Of a stretch of 64,000 nt of DNA, positions 7,463 to 16,644 are shown piece by piece (position 1 is the first letter of the stretch; each line of letters opens with the position of its first letter). The translations under genes were made by a program, and so were the position numbers. The notes beneath the pieces were generated by a model. It saw only the letters and a list, made by a program, of their open reading frames with translations, was not told where the DNA came from and searched no databases. The stretch lies in assembly GCF_013087515.1 (NCBI RefSeq), contig NZ_JABFCN010000012.1, positions 1 through 64,000 of the forward strand, in the 5' to 3' direction. Origin of the DNA: Rhizobium sophorae (GTDB lineage Bacteria > Pseudomonadota > Alphaproteobacteria > Rhizobiales > Rhizobiaceae).

Positions 7463-8223
7463 GCACCGTGGCAAATCCCTTCGACCTTTCCGGCCGGACT
7501 GCCGTCGTCACCGGCGCCAATACCGGTATCGGCCAGGCGATCGCGGCCGCACTGGCTGAGGCCGGTGCATCGATCGTCGCAGTCGGCCGTTCCTCGATGG
7601 ATGAAACCGAGGCACTGGTGAAGGAGGCGGGAAGCCGCTTTCATGTCGTCAAGGCCGATCTCGCCAGCATCGAACCGGTCAAGGGGATCGTCACTGAGAC
7701 CATCCAGACCTTCGGCGGCCTCGACATCCTCGTCAACAATGCCGGCATCATCCGCCGCGCTGATGCGCTCGACTTCACCGAGGAAGACTGGGACGCGGTG
7801 ATCGACGTCAATCTGAAGACCGCCTTCTTCCTGTCGCAGGCGGCCGGCCGCCATATGGTCGACAAGGGCAGGGGCAAGATCATCAACATCGCCTCGCTGC
7901 TCTCCTTCCAGGGCGGCATCCGCATTCCGTCTTATACCGCCTCGAAAAGTGGCCTCGCCGGACTGACCAAGCTGCTGGCCTGCGAATGGGCCGGCAAGGG
8001 CGTCAACGTCAACGCCATCGCCCCCGGCTATTTCGTCACCAACAACACGACGGCGCTGCGTGAGGATCCGGACCGCAACGCCGCCATCCTCGCCCGCATT
8101 CCAGCTGGCCGCTGGGGAACGCCGTCCGAACTCGGCGGTGCCGCCGTCTTCCTGGCATCGTCGGCGTCCGACTACGTGCACGGAACGGTGCTGCCCGTCG
8201 ATGGCGGCTGGCTGGCGCGGTAA
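7459..8223 (+). CDS. kduD: 2-dehydro-3-deoxy-D-gluconate 5-dehydrogenase (SDR)
   Basis: The 254-residue short-chain dehydrogenase has the cofactor motif TGANTGIG (about 17-24), NNAG (about 94-97) and the catalytic Ser, Tyr and Lys in IASLLSFQGG and PSYTASKSG. KduD reduces the KduI product to 2-keto-3-deoxygluconate with NAD(P)H. The start is GTG at 7459 (overlap GTGA with kduI) or the next in-frame GTG at 7468. Being directly behind kduI makes the assignment strong, since SDR sequence alone would not fix the substrate. Confidence 0.92.
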   Translation: MSTVANPFDLSGRTAVVTGANTGIGQAIAAALAEAGASIVAVGRSSMDETEALVKEAGSRFHVVKADLASIEPVKGIVTETIQTFGGLDILVNNAGIIRRADALDFTEEDWDAVIDVNLKTAFFLSQAAGRHMVDKGRGKIINIASLLSFQGGIRIPSYTASKSGLAGLTKLLACEWAGKGVNVNAIAPGYFVTNNTTALREDPDRNAAILARIPAGRWGTPSELGGAAVFLASSASDYVHGTVLPVDGGWLAR

Positions 8224-8265
8224 TCGGTTTCGGCGCAGCCGCCCCGACACCAGGATCGAAACAGG

Positions 8266-9006
8266 ATGACGGACAAGGACAACGCGGTCTTCAACACCTT
8301 TCAGCAGGCGCCGAACCTGCGCAGCAACCTTGCCGATATGTTGACGGCGCGAATCGAGTCCGGCGACCTGAAGCCCGGCCAGCGCCTGCCGACCGAACAG
8401 GCGATCATGACGGCGACCGGCGTCAGCCGGACGATCGTTCGCGAAGCGCTCGCCACGCTGCGTGCGAAGGGGCTGATCACCACGCGGCAGGGCCTTGGGG
8501 CTTTCGTCTCGAACGATCCGACGCCCAGATCCTTCTCCATCATTCCCAATGACCTGCAGTCGATCGACGAGGTTCTGCGCGTGCTGGAGCTGCGCATGGG
8601 AGTCGAATGCGAAGCCGCCGGTCTTGCCGCGCTGCGGCGCACACAGGAGGATATCGACCGTATGCAGGACCGTCTCGATGACCTCGACAAGGCGCTCGAG
8701 GAGGGCGGATATGGCGCGCAAGAGGATTACGCCTTCCACAGATCCATTCTGGTCGCGACACAAAACTCCTATTACGGCCGCCTCTTCGACACGTTCGGCA
8801 ACATCATGGTGCCGCGGCAATGGGCGCGCCTGGACAAGATGACGGCGGCCGAGCGCAAGCGCCATGCGGCGCGCATGCGCCGGGAGCACCATGCCATATT
8901 CACGGCGATCCGCGACGGGGAAGAAGCCGCTGCCCGCCGCGCCATCCGAACCCACCTGTCGAAAAGCGCCGCGCGCTTCGAAGAGCTGCGCGACGCCACT
9001 GCATAG
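8266..9006 (+). CDS. FadR-subfamily GntR transcriptional regulator of the kdu operon
   Basis: The 246-residue protein has an N-terminal winged helix-turn-helix with the GntR hallmark LKPGQRLPTEQAIMTATGVSR and IVREALATLRAKGLI. A C-terminal all-helical FCD ligand domain follows, with Asp and His ligand positions in the EDYAFHRSIL and RREHHAIFTAI segments. It lies 42 bp after kduD on the same strand, so it is likely autoregulated. The TTGTCGTACAA site in the kdu promoter is the natural operator, with a uronate-derived sugar acid as probable inducer (inferred). Confidence 0.9.
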   Translation: MTDKDNAVFNTFQQAPNLRSNLADMLTARIESGDLKPGQRLPTEQAIMTATGVSRTIVREALATLRAKGLITTRQGLGAFVSNDPTPRSFSIIPNDLQSIDEVLRVLELRMGVECEAAGLAALRRTQEDIDRMQDRLDDLDKALEEGGYGAQEDYAFHRSILVATQNSYYGRLFDTFGNIMVPRQWARLDKMTAAERKRHAARMRREHHAIFTAIRDGEEAAARRAIRTHLSKSAARFEELRDATA

Positions 9007-9027
9007 ACAGCGCCTCGTCCTGAACTG

Positions 9028-12000
9028 TTACGCCTCAGATTTCGGCGTCATCAGCCGCCGCCAGGCGGCGTGATCCGTTTGCAGATCGGCAGAGGCGTGG
9101 ATCGCGGGCAGGAGCGGTTTGCGTTTGCGCCGGCCGAAGCGCCGTTTGAAGCCCAGGATATTTTCGACAAAGCTCCTGGTGTAGAGCCCGGGGCCGCTTG
9201 AATAGATGCGCCATCCGCCGTCGACCGCGATCTCTCCCGCCTTGACGCACTCCCATTCGGCCGCTGCCTGATAACGATCATGGAAAGCCGCGTCGCTGCT
9301 GCTGAAATAGGTGTTGCGCTGGCGCAGCGATGCATGCGGCAGCGCCGTGGTGACCGAAATCGGATTGACGACGGCGATCGCCTTCCAGAGCTCTTCCGCC
9401 TCGGCTTCCAGTGCCAGCGTTTCGCAGTAGCGCAGATGCGCATGCACATACATCAGCCCGATCTCGCGGCCGAAGAAGGAAGAGGATTCGGCCCGCCGAA
9501 ACAGCGTCTCCGGCCCGCCGGCATAGGTCGCCGGTTTTTCCATCAGCCGCACGCCGTCGGGGAAGAGCAGATGTTCTTCTATCAGCTTCATATGATCGCG
9601 TCGCTGAACCGGCGTGAAGAGGCCACCGAGCATCGCCTGCGTCATCGAGATCAGCGAGAAATGCAGGCCGGTGCGCCGGTCGCTCGGATGCAGCAGCAAC
9701 TCGACGCCGTCATGGCTTGGATCGAAGATGCCGTAGCCGGCAACGATGCCGTCACGCACGAGATGGCGGTTGAAATCCCGGCGCATCGCCGTTGCGATCC
9801 TCCTCAAGCCCTTGGCCTTGTCGCCGTGCCCGAGGCGGCGCAGGATCGCCGAATAACGGACGATCTGCTCGTAGAGCAGGGCAACGGTCCAGCTGCTGAC
9901 CATCCAGTCGCGCAGATGCGGATCGGCCGGCTGCAGCGAGTCGTTCCAGTCTCCCTCGCCATAACGGATCAGGTGTGTTCCCGGGATGAAAGTTTCGCGA
10001 ACGGTATCAAGCAGCTTCTCGACATGGATCGCAATGGTGTCGAGCTTCGGCGCCCGGGCCATCGTCTTTTCGTCACGCCAGGAGACCTTCTCGTCGAGGA
10101 TGGCGAGATCGCCGGTCGCTTCGATATAGTCGCAGAGCGCCTTCAGCGGCCAGACGACGATGTCGCCGTGACTATCGCCCGCCCGGATGTTGGCATAGGG
10201 CTCCAGCATGAACCATTGCGGCCAGTCGCCTTTTTCCATGTATTGTTCGCTGAAGACGGTCTTCAGCACCTCCTTGGCTTCGCGATCATGCTCATAGGCG
10301 AGCAGGAATTCGATGGGGCCTTGGCATGCGTCGCGTGTGCCCCAGGCCGCACCCGTATATTGCTCGAGGCCGTGTGGTACGCTCAGATGCACGATCGCGT
10401 CATGCGCGAGCCACGGCAGCAGGGTCGTCTGCGCGACGAGGTCGGGTGAGGTGTTGGCGATCGTCAGGCCGCGCACGGTGTTCCGCCAGAATTTTGATGC
10501 CGGTGCAAGCATGGCTTCATCGGTGACGCCGGCCTCATAACGTTGCGCCAGTCGCTCGGCTTCCGCCGCATCGGTCATCGAGCCGACGACGGCGAAGCAG
10601 ATCGCCTGCGTCGGCCTGGATCTAAGCGCCACGAAGGGGCCGTTGCGCGCAATCCCATCATTGTAGAGCAATTCGTCGCCGCCGATCTCATCGATGGCAT
10701 CGGGCGTCGAGGTCACCAGCCAATAACCGGCATCGGGATAACGCTCGCCCCAGAGCCAGGCCGGGTCCGGCCGGAAAAGGATGCGTTTGCCCGACGTGTC
10801 GAATTCGATCTTCCCGCCCGCATCATATTCGCGCTCGCCAAGCACGACGTGGCCGAACACCAGGAAGCGACACGGTTTGCCCTCGACGGTGACGGTCCAC
10901 TGCATCGCCGCATCCTCGCCGGAGGCGATTGCCGACACGATGATCGTGCGTTTGGAGCAACGATAGATCCAGCGGCAATCGCTGAGCCCCATTTCGAAAG
11001 CCGACGGCACCGCCAGAAGCTGCCAGCCGGCGCCGACATCCGCCATGATGCGCAGCCCGCTGGCGCGGGTCAAATTGTAGGGGTCGCGGGAGACGGAAAA
11101 GAGCTTATGAAAAGACGTATTGCCGATCGTCAGCTGGGCCGCGAAAATGCCCTGCATCCAGCAGGTCGAAGCAAGCGTCGCATCGTCGAGCAGCATATTC
11201 TTACCGCTTCTGACGATCGCGCCGTGACGGCGCGCCACAATCAGCTCCTTGTCGCGCAGGACCACATGACGGTTCAGAACGCCGTCGGAGACGAAAAACG
11301 AAAGAAGCTTTCCGTCGACGCGCTCTTCCAGGCTCCGCTCCGGATAGAGCTTGCCGATCGCCTTTTTGTCCAGCGCCTCGGCCTTCAGCAAAGCAGCATC
11401 CTGGAGAAGGCTGCGGACCGGCGCGACCTCCTCGATATCGGCGGCCGCACTGTCTGTCGCCGCGAGCTCGTCAAGCCGTGAAAGGTCAGCATCGCTCGAC
11501 GCCTCGGGATGATCGGCGGCAAACACGGCAAAGAAGGTCGCGGTCGCCCCCTTTGCCGAAGCGGAGCACGGTTTCGACTGAATAGCGGGGCACGCCGTCT
11601 CCTGCTGGCGCCGTTTGCTCGGCAGGCTGGTGCCGAAAGGCCCGACCAGCCGGTCGTCGAGGCGGTCGCTCGCCTGCACCATCTGGATCGCATCGGTGGC
11701 ATAGGCAGCCGCCCCATCGACACAGCCCTGCACGAGCCAGGGGTTGCGGGCGCCCGACTGCTTGAGATTTTGCCGGTTCATCACGACAGGGCCGAAAGTC
11801 TCGTGACCGGCGATATGATGATCAACATATTGCGAGGCATAGGCTTCGCTGTTCATCAGGAAGCCGCGATCGCCGAGACCAACGTCCTGGATCAGCACCA
11901 GATCGACCGGTAGCGTCCCATCCTTCAGATGCCGGATGGAGGCACGCCAGAACCAGGCCGTTTCGGAGGGATGAAGCTCGAGGCGGACGGTGTAGCCGAT

Positions 12001-12315
12001 ATCGCCCGTTTTGCCGCTCCAGGAGAGGCTCGTCGCATCGTGCCCGAAGCTGCCAACAGCGCGTGGCCCGACAAGCTCCACCACCTCGGGCGCGGCCCCG
12101 CCGATGCGCAGATAAAGGCGACCGACGCCGCCGGCGAGCGGCGAGCCCTGGATCTGGTTGATCTGCACCGATCCCTTGTCGTCGTTATATTCGATGGCAA
12201 AAAGGGTGCCGTTCGGCAGGGCCGATATCGACAGGCCGGAACCGTTGCTGATCGTGAAGAGGCTAAGCTCATCGCGTCGGGGCATTTGAAAACTGCGGTC
12301 AAGGTCCGTGGCCAT
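9028..12315 (-). CDS. GH94-type glycoside phosphorylase / GH36-like hydrolase domain protein (1095 aa)
   Basis: The large soluble protein has an N-terminal beta-rich region typical of GH94 and a C-terminal (alpha/alpha)6 barrel. Diagnostic segments are QYTGAAWGTRDACQGPIEF and, near residue 787, GEGDWNDSL, whose D-W-N-D motif holds the general-acid Asp. GH94 enzymes phosphorolyse beta-glucosidic disaccharides (cellobiose, chitobiose, laminaribiose) or beta-1,2-glucans. At 1095 residues it is longer than classical cellobiose phosphorylases (about 800) and much shorter than cyclic glucan synthase NdvB. The usual G after DWND is S here. It is convergent with the GntR gene and has no transporter beside it, so the substrate is open. 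Confidence 0.78.
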   Translation of the reverse strand: MATDLDRSFQMPRRDELSLFTISNGSGLSISALPNGTLFAIEYNDDKGSVQINQIQGSPLAGGVGRLYLRIGGAAPEVVELVGPRAVGSFGHDATSLSWSGKTGDIGYTVRLELHPSETAWFWRASIRHLKDGTLPVDLVLIQDVGLGDRGFLMNSEAYASQYVDHHIAGHETFGPVVMNRQNLKQSGARNPWLVQGCVDGAAAYATDAIQMVQASDRLDDRLVGPFGTSLPSKRRQQETACPAIQSKPCSASAKGATATFFAVFAADHPEASSDADLSRLDELAATDSAAADIEEVAPVRSLLQDAALLKAEALDKKAIGKLYPERSLEERVDGKLLSFFVSDGVLNRHVVLRDKELIVARRHGAIVRSGKNMLLDDATLASTCWMQGIFAAQLTIGNTSFHKLFSVSRDPYNLTRASGLRIMADVGAGWQLLAVPSAFEMGLSDCRWIYRCSKRTIIVSAIASGEDAAMQWTVTVEGKPCRFLVFGHVVLGEREYDAGGKIEFDTSGKRILFRPDPAWLWGERYPDAGYWLVTSTPDAIDEIGGDELLYNDGIARNGPFVALRSRPTQAICFAVVGSMTDAAEAERLAQRYEAGVTDEAMLAPASKFWRNTVRGLTIANTSPDLVAQTTLLPWLAHDAIVHLSVPHGLEQYTGAAWGTRDACQGPIEFLLAYEHDREAKEVLKTVFSEQYMEKGDWPQWFMLEPYANIRAGDSHGDIVVWPLKALCDYIEATGDLAILDEKVSWRDEKTMARAPKLDTIAIHVEKLLDTVRETFIPGTHLIRYGEGDWNDSLQPADPHLRDWMVSSWTVALLYEQIVRYSAILRRLGHGDKAKGLRRIATAMRRDFNRHLVRDGIVAGYGIFDPSHDGVELLLHPSDRRTGLHFSLISMTQAMLGGLFTPVQRRDHMKLIEEHLLFPDGVRLMEKPATYAGGPETLFRRAESSSFFGREIGLMYVHAHLRYCETLALEAEAEELWKAIAVVNPISVTTALPHASLRQRNTYFSSSDAAFHDRYQAAAEWECVKAGEIAVDGGWRIYSSGPGLYTRSFVENILGFKRRFGRRKRKPLLPAIHASADLQTDHAAWRRLMTPKSEA

Positions 12316-12657
12316 TGAGATCTCGTCGATTGGCTTCAGAAGGGAACTGGAGGATGACGCAAATGGTTGAGAGAAATCTTACTACTATCGTCGGATCTCG
12401 ATTAGGTCCTTGAAAGACGGGCCAGCCGATATCACTTGATGTTTCAATTCGAAAGTTGCACCGAGAGGTCATTGCCAAGGCGTCAAGGGAACTGAGCTCG
12501 CCGGTGACGATGATGCCGTCAGATTGCTCATGGCGCCACACGGCGGGAACGGAGTTCCCTAACATTTAAGTTCAAGGCAAACTGGGACGGAAAGCGCTGA
12601 TTCCGTCCGTGCATGCTTCTCGACGCAACTCGCAGCTCCCATTCAACGAGGTGACTA
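12316..12657. other. Divergent intergenic region with an 8-bp hairpin
   Basis: No supported gene. GGACGGAA (12585-12592) and TTCCGTCC (12601-12608) form a perfect inverted repeat with an 8-base spacer, about 50 bp upstream of the TTG start at 12658. It could be an operator or leader hairpin. Confidence 0.5.
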
Positions 12658-13326
12658 TTGACGCAGTTCTTCGAAACCACTCAAGGGATCATGGCAATGG
12701 GAGCGTTCATCGGCGCTGGCGGGTTCGCCGCTGGCTCCTTGCTTCCCATCGTCATTCGACTTGCGAAGTCTGGGATCAACCGGCGCCCGAAAGCCGAGGT
12801 TAGAAACCTAGCGATGCTGACGGTGCTGGCCCTGGACGATTTTGTCGGAGCCAGCTATGCGGCCGTTCACGACATGCCCGAATTCAATCCTATGGATGAA
12901 GGCGAATTCGCGTTTCACGTTCGCGATCCAACCCTTGCACTTCCGCAGGACGCAAACTGGGGGCTTTTTAGTGCCGAGCTTTCAGAAGAAATTTTGTGGT
13001 TGTCGAACCGGGTGAAGACCCTTTCTTATGCGTTGGATAGTCTCGACCTTTCCAGGCCTGGATACGATGGCTTCTTCGAGCGACGCCAAGAAGGTTATGC
13101 TGGTCTGGCGGCTGAAGCGATGGACATTATTGAGCGTATGCTTGCAGAGTTTGACCTCACCCTGCCTGCCAAGCCAGAATATTATCGCCGGCGGGAAGGT
13201 CTCGTTTCAGCTATCCAAAAGGCTGGAGAAAACAACTCGCGGCACCCAAAGGCTCGCACTCTCGCGCACCCGAGTGGGTCAAATGTGCTGCAACTGTTCC
13301 CAAAGGCGAACGACGACGCCGAGTAA
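12658..13326 (+). CDS. Hypothetical protein, N-terminally membrane anchored (222 aa)
   Basis: I do not recognise the family. A TTG start at 12658 fits a good ribosome site (ACGAGGTGA at 12646-12654); the alternative is ATG at 12691. The N-terminus contains one likely membrane helix (about residues 11-35, MAMGAFIGAGGFAAGSLLP), followed by a soluble, mostly helical domain of about 180 residues. Codon use is less GC-rich than in the neighbouring kdu and GH94 genes, and the following sRNA, nuclease and small unknown protein make this look like an acquired islet. Confidence 0.6.
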   Translation: MTQFFETTQGIMAMGAFIGAGGFAAGSLLPIVIRLAKSGINRRPKAEVRNLAMLTVLALDDFVGASYAAVHDMPEFNPMDEGEFAFHVRDPTLALPQDANWGLFSAELSEEILWLSNRVKTLSYALDSLDLSRPGYDGFFERRQEGYAGLAAEAMDIIERMLAEFDLTLPAKPEYYRRREGLVSAIQKAGENNSRHPKARTLAHPSGSNVLQLFPKANDDAE

Positions 13327-13438
13327 AATCGAGCGAAACCTCTGACACGGACTACTTTCGGCTGGATGATCCGCCGTTGCATAGCTGCATTGCACAAAAA
13401 ATGTTTTCCAACTGGTCAAAAAAGGAGCATGGTGTTGA

Positions 13439-13553
13439 CAGCTGATGCAACACGACGGCTTTCCTCCCAGTTCCGTCGTTTCAGCTGTTCCCCTCTGGAG
13501 GTTTACACCTTCACAATTAATGGGCCACGGTTCTCCGTCGGCCCTCTTTTTTT
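13439..13553 (+). ncRNA. Candidate sRNA with C-rich anti-SD loop
   Basis: A two-part stem, CAGCTGA/TCAGCTG (13439-13445 with 13481-13487) and ACGACGG/CCGTCGT (13452-13458 with 13473-13479), displays the loop CTTTCCTCCCAGTT (13459-13472). About 35 bases later comes a strong terminator. There is no plausible coding frame. The TTTCCTCCC loop resembles those of rhizobial trans-acting sRNAs such as MmgR (alpha-r8) and the alpha-r14 group. No convincing promoter was found: the TTGACA at 13435 overlaps the stem itself. Confidence 0.6.
13522..13553 (+). terminator. Rho-independent terminator
   Basis: GGGCC-A-CGG (13522-13530), tetraloop TTCT, and CCG-TC-GGCCC (13535-13544) form the stem, followed by TCTTTTTTT (13545-13553). 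It ends the candidate sRNA and is not next to any coding stop on the plus strand within 190 bp. Confidence 0.88.
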
Positions 13554-13733
13554 GTCTGCGGACTGCCATCCGATGAAAATGTCGATTGCGGACCAATACT
13601 GGTCAGCGAATTCGAGCTGAAATCTTAAATGGGCCATGTGATAGCTTGAGGGTGTCGACAATCGTCGGCAAGCCTGTCGCATCGTATCCGAGTGATATCT
13701 GGACTTTTACGGCACGGGGCCGAATAGACAAAT

Positions 13734-14522
13734 ATGTTGATTGAGAGCAGTGGGATCCTAGTAAAACCTGTAGCTCATAAAACTCGCATCCGGGTCGTTG
13801 ACCTCGAAACAGCCGGGAATGGCCCGAATGATGTTTGCGAGATCGGATGGCAGGACGTCGTGCTTAGCCATGACGGGGGATGGCGGGTTGATGATGAGCG
13901 CGGATCATTGCTTATAAATCCAGGGCGACCGATCTCTCCTGAGACGATGGCAATACATCACATCCTCGACGCGGAGGTCGCGACAGCACCTTTTTGGAAA
14001 GAAATCGCCTCCAGCGTCTTACAACCGGAAGGTGGAGTGATGGCACTGGCTGCACATAGGGCAAGTTTCGAGCAGCGCTACTGCACCCCCAGATTTGCCG
14101 GCGGAGCGGCCTGGATATGTACGTGGAAATGCGCGCTTCGGCTGTGGCCTGAACTGCCGAGGTTCTCCAACCAGATGCTCCGGTATCTGCGTATGCCCGA
14201 GGGACTGGTGCACGCGATTGGCCTTCCCGCCCACCGCGCAATGCCCGATGCGTACGTAACCGCACACCATTTGCGGGACATGTTGAATGAATCCACCTTC
14301 GAGCAACTGGTGAAATGGAGCAGCGAGCCGGGCCTCTTGCCACGAGTACCTTCAGGCCCCGCGCGTGGCAAAAGCTGGGATCGGCTGGATATTGCCGCAT
14401 TGCAGGCGTTCGCCTGCGATCGGGATGCCGACGTCCGCTTCAGCGCGGAAACGGAACTTCGCCGCCGTGGCGACGCGGACGTAAAAGTGGCTGACGAAGC
14501 CGAGCAGGGAACATTGCTTTAG
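13734..14522 (+). CDS. ExoX-like 3'-5' exonuclease (DEDDh)
   Basis: The 262-residue protein aligns by eye with E. coli exodeoxyribonuclease X. It has VVDLETAG (Exo I), PISPETMAIHHI, an AAHRASFEQRY Exo II region, AWICTWKCALRLWPEL, and HRAMPDAYVTAHHL (Exo III). The C-terminal 60 residues include ARGKSWDRL and resemble the DUF3820-like tail of ExoX. It would digest single- and double-stranded DNA 3'-5' in repair or on a mobile element. ATG 13734 has a weak ribosome site. It is a second DnaQ-type nuclease in the window, unrelated in sequence to the one at 4717. Confidence 0.85.
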   Translation: MLIESSGILVKPVAHKTRIRVVDLETAGNGPNDVCEIGWQDVVLSHDGGWRVDDERGSLLINPGRPISPETMAIHHILDAEVATAPFWKEIASSVLQPEGGVMALAAHRASFEQRYCTPRFAGGAAWICTWKCALRLWPELPRFSNQMLRYLRMPEGLVHAIGLPAHRAMPDAYVTAHHLRDMLNESTFEQLVKWSSEPGLLPRVPSGPARGKSWDRLDIAALQAFACDRDADVRFSAETELRRRGDADVKVADEAEQGTLL

Positions 14523-14569
14523 GAGTTCTTCGGCTCCGGCAGGGGAAGAGACACAGCAGTGAGGGTTTG

Positions 14570-14830
14570 ATGGCAGAACGAATGTCTGAACGCGCCAAGG
14601 GTGACATCGACGCGATTTTGGAACGGCTCTATCGGGTTTCCCCGGAGCTGGATAGAATTGCCACCGATTGCGAGAAGGCTTTGCGGCTCAATGCTGAAGC
14701 AAGAGGCGATTACATTTCGCCACGAACCATGCAGGCGTTTGCCGAAATGCGCGATGCCGTAAGCGCGCTGTACCGCTCGGCGCAGAATGCGATGAAGGAA
14801 GCCGATAGGTTCTTTAAGCCGAAGTCATAG
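14570..14830 (+). CDS. Hypothetical small helical protein (86 aa)
   Basis: The ATG at 14570 follows GAGGG (14561-14565). The product is charged and predicted to be mostly helical (AKGDIDAILERLYRV..., then RDAVSALYRSAQNAMKEADRFF). I cannot place it in a family. It lies 47 bp after the ExoX-like gene on the same strand and is probably cotranscribed with it. Confidence 0.6.
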   Translation: MAERMSERAKGDIDAILERLYRVSPELDRIATDCEKALRLNAEARGDYISPRTMQAFAEMRDAVSALYRSAQNAMKEADRFFKPKS

Positions 14831-15152
14831 GCCTGCCGCATCAACCCGTCAGGCCCATGGCAGTCGCATCGCCAATGTTCGTTTGTGCATGAGCGAGATT
14901 TGCTGGCATCGCAGGAACGGCGCGATTGCCGCAAAAAGCAGTCCAAAACCTCTCACACACTTTCCTCCCAACCTTGGCAGCGGCCTCTCAGGCTTCGGCC
15001 TTAAGCTTCAGATCAGATGTACGAACGGATCACCTTGCAGAGTGTCATAAAACGCCAGGTAAAGCTGGCAAATGGGCATCGCGGCTTGCGGTTGTGATCT
15101 TTTGGGCTGAATGCGCTATGAGCGGACCACGGCAGCCGGGTATGGAAAACAA
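14831..15152. other. Intergenic region, no gene seen
   Basis: This 322-bp stretch carries only short unsupported frames and presumably the promoter of the MFS gene at 15153. No clear hairpin or repeat was found. Confidence 0.5.
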
Positions 15153-16465
15153 ATGACCACAATCACAATCGACGATGCACTCAACCACGCGGGGGCAGGA
15201 CGATATCAGCAACGGCTGATGGCCATCTTCGGCCTGGTCTGGCAGCTGACGCCATGCAGGTCATCGCAGTGGGCTTCACAGCGGCTTCGATTGCCACGAG
15301 CTTCGAACTTACGGTGCCGCAGGCGCTTCAGACGGGCACGGTGTTTTTTCTTGGCATGTTTCTGGGCGCAATGGGATTTGGCAGGCTTGCCGATCGGATC
15401 GGCCGCCGCGGCGTTCTGATCGCGACTGTCTCCTGTGATGCGGTCTTTGGCACCCTGTCGATATTCGCGCCAGACTTCACCTTCCTCCTGTTCATGCGCT
15501 TCCTGACCGGAGCAGCGGTCGGCGGGACCTTGCCAGTGGACTATGCGATGATGGCCGAATTCCTGCCGGCGAAGAACCGAGGCAGGTGGCTGGTGCTGCT
15601 GGAGGGTTTCTGGGCCGTCGGAACCCTGGTTGTCGCACTTACAGCCTGGCTGCTCAGTCTATGGAACGTGGCAGAAGCCTGGCGGTTTATCTTCGCCGTA
15701 ACAGCGGTTCCGGCGATTATCGGGGTCAGTCTGCGGTTCTTCGTGCCGGAATCACCGCTCTATCTTCTGCGCAATGGGAGGGGTGAAGAAGCAAAGGCGA
15801 TCATCGACCGGATGGCCCTGGTGAATGGCCGCGATGCTCTGGGACAAGAGGTTAATATCGCGCCTGCGACACCGACCCGTGGTATCGGAATATTCTCCCG
15901 CGCTCTCCGGCGTCGAACCCTTCTGATCCTCACGGTTTGGTTTCTGGTGTCCATTTCTTACTATGGTGTCTTCACTTGGATGCCTCCGAAACTTGCCGGG
16001 GACGGCTTTGGGTTCGTTCGAGGCTACGGTTTTCTTGTGCTGATCGCGCTTGCCCAGATTCCCGGGTATGCGCTCGCTGCCTACGGCGTTGAAAAGTGGG
16101 GGCGGCGTCCAACGCTTGTGGCATTTTGCATCCTTTCCGCGATCGGATCCATTTTGTTTGTCATCGGCTCATCCGCACTCTTGGTAGCGTCGTCACTGCT
16201 GATCATGAGCTTCGCGCTACTTGGTACGTGGGGTGCACTCTACGCCTATACGCCAGAGCTTTATCCTACTGCGTCCAGGGCAACCGGAATGGGTGCCGCC
16301 GGTGCTATGGCTCGGCTTGGCGGACTGCTCGCGCCGTCGTTGATCGGTCTTTTTGTGACTGAAGATTTCGGCCTGGTCATCGGGATTTTCGCTGCTTTGC
16401 TGCTGTTGGCAGGTGCTGCAGCCTATTTCATCGATGCCGAGACGCGCAGTGCTAAGCTAGCCTAG
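15153..16465 (+). pseudogene. MFS metabolite:H+ symporter, single-base frameshift near codon 30
   Basis: The natural start is ATG 15153 (MTTITIDDALNHAG), matching the N-terminus of aromatic-acid/niacin-type MFS symporters. Family members continue GLVWAADAMQV, but here the reading breaks at about 15240: one G seems missing in the TGG that should be TGGG, and the frame holding DAMQVIAVGF resumes as a separate 403-residue frame to 16465. The rest is intact: LADRIGRRG loop, PVDYAMMAEFLPAKNRGR, and about 12 membrane helices. Without correction the first helix is separated, so it is either a recent pseudogene or a sequence error. Confidence 0.8.
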
Positions 16466-16644
16466 AAGCCGTTTGACCGATGCGTTGCTTCCATCTCAGG
16501 ATCGCGGAGGGTAGGGTTCTGACCTTGTCGCAGAATAAGCGTTTGTGGCGAAGACTGCCAGCTGGCGGCGCTATCGCAGTCTCGGCTCCAGGTTTTCCAA
16601 CAACTTAGTTGACTCTCCTTAAAGCGGTTTCGTCAACCTTGGTT

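Noticed and set aside
7381..8955. Long antisense open frame opposite kduD and the GntR gene
   Set aside because: High-GC third-position bias keeps antisense frames open. It has no ribosome site or family similarity, and three well-identified genes occupy the other strand.
13435..13440. TTGACA as -35 of the candidate sRNA
   Set aside because: It overlaps the first stem, and there is no -10-like sequence 16-18 bp downstream.
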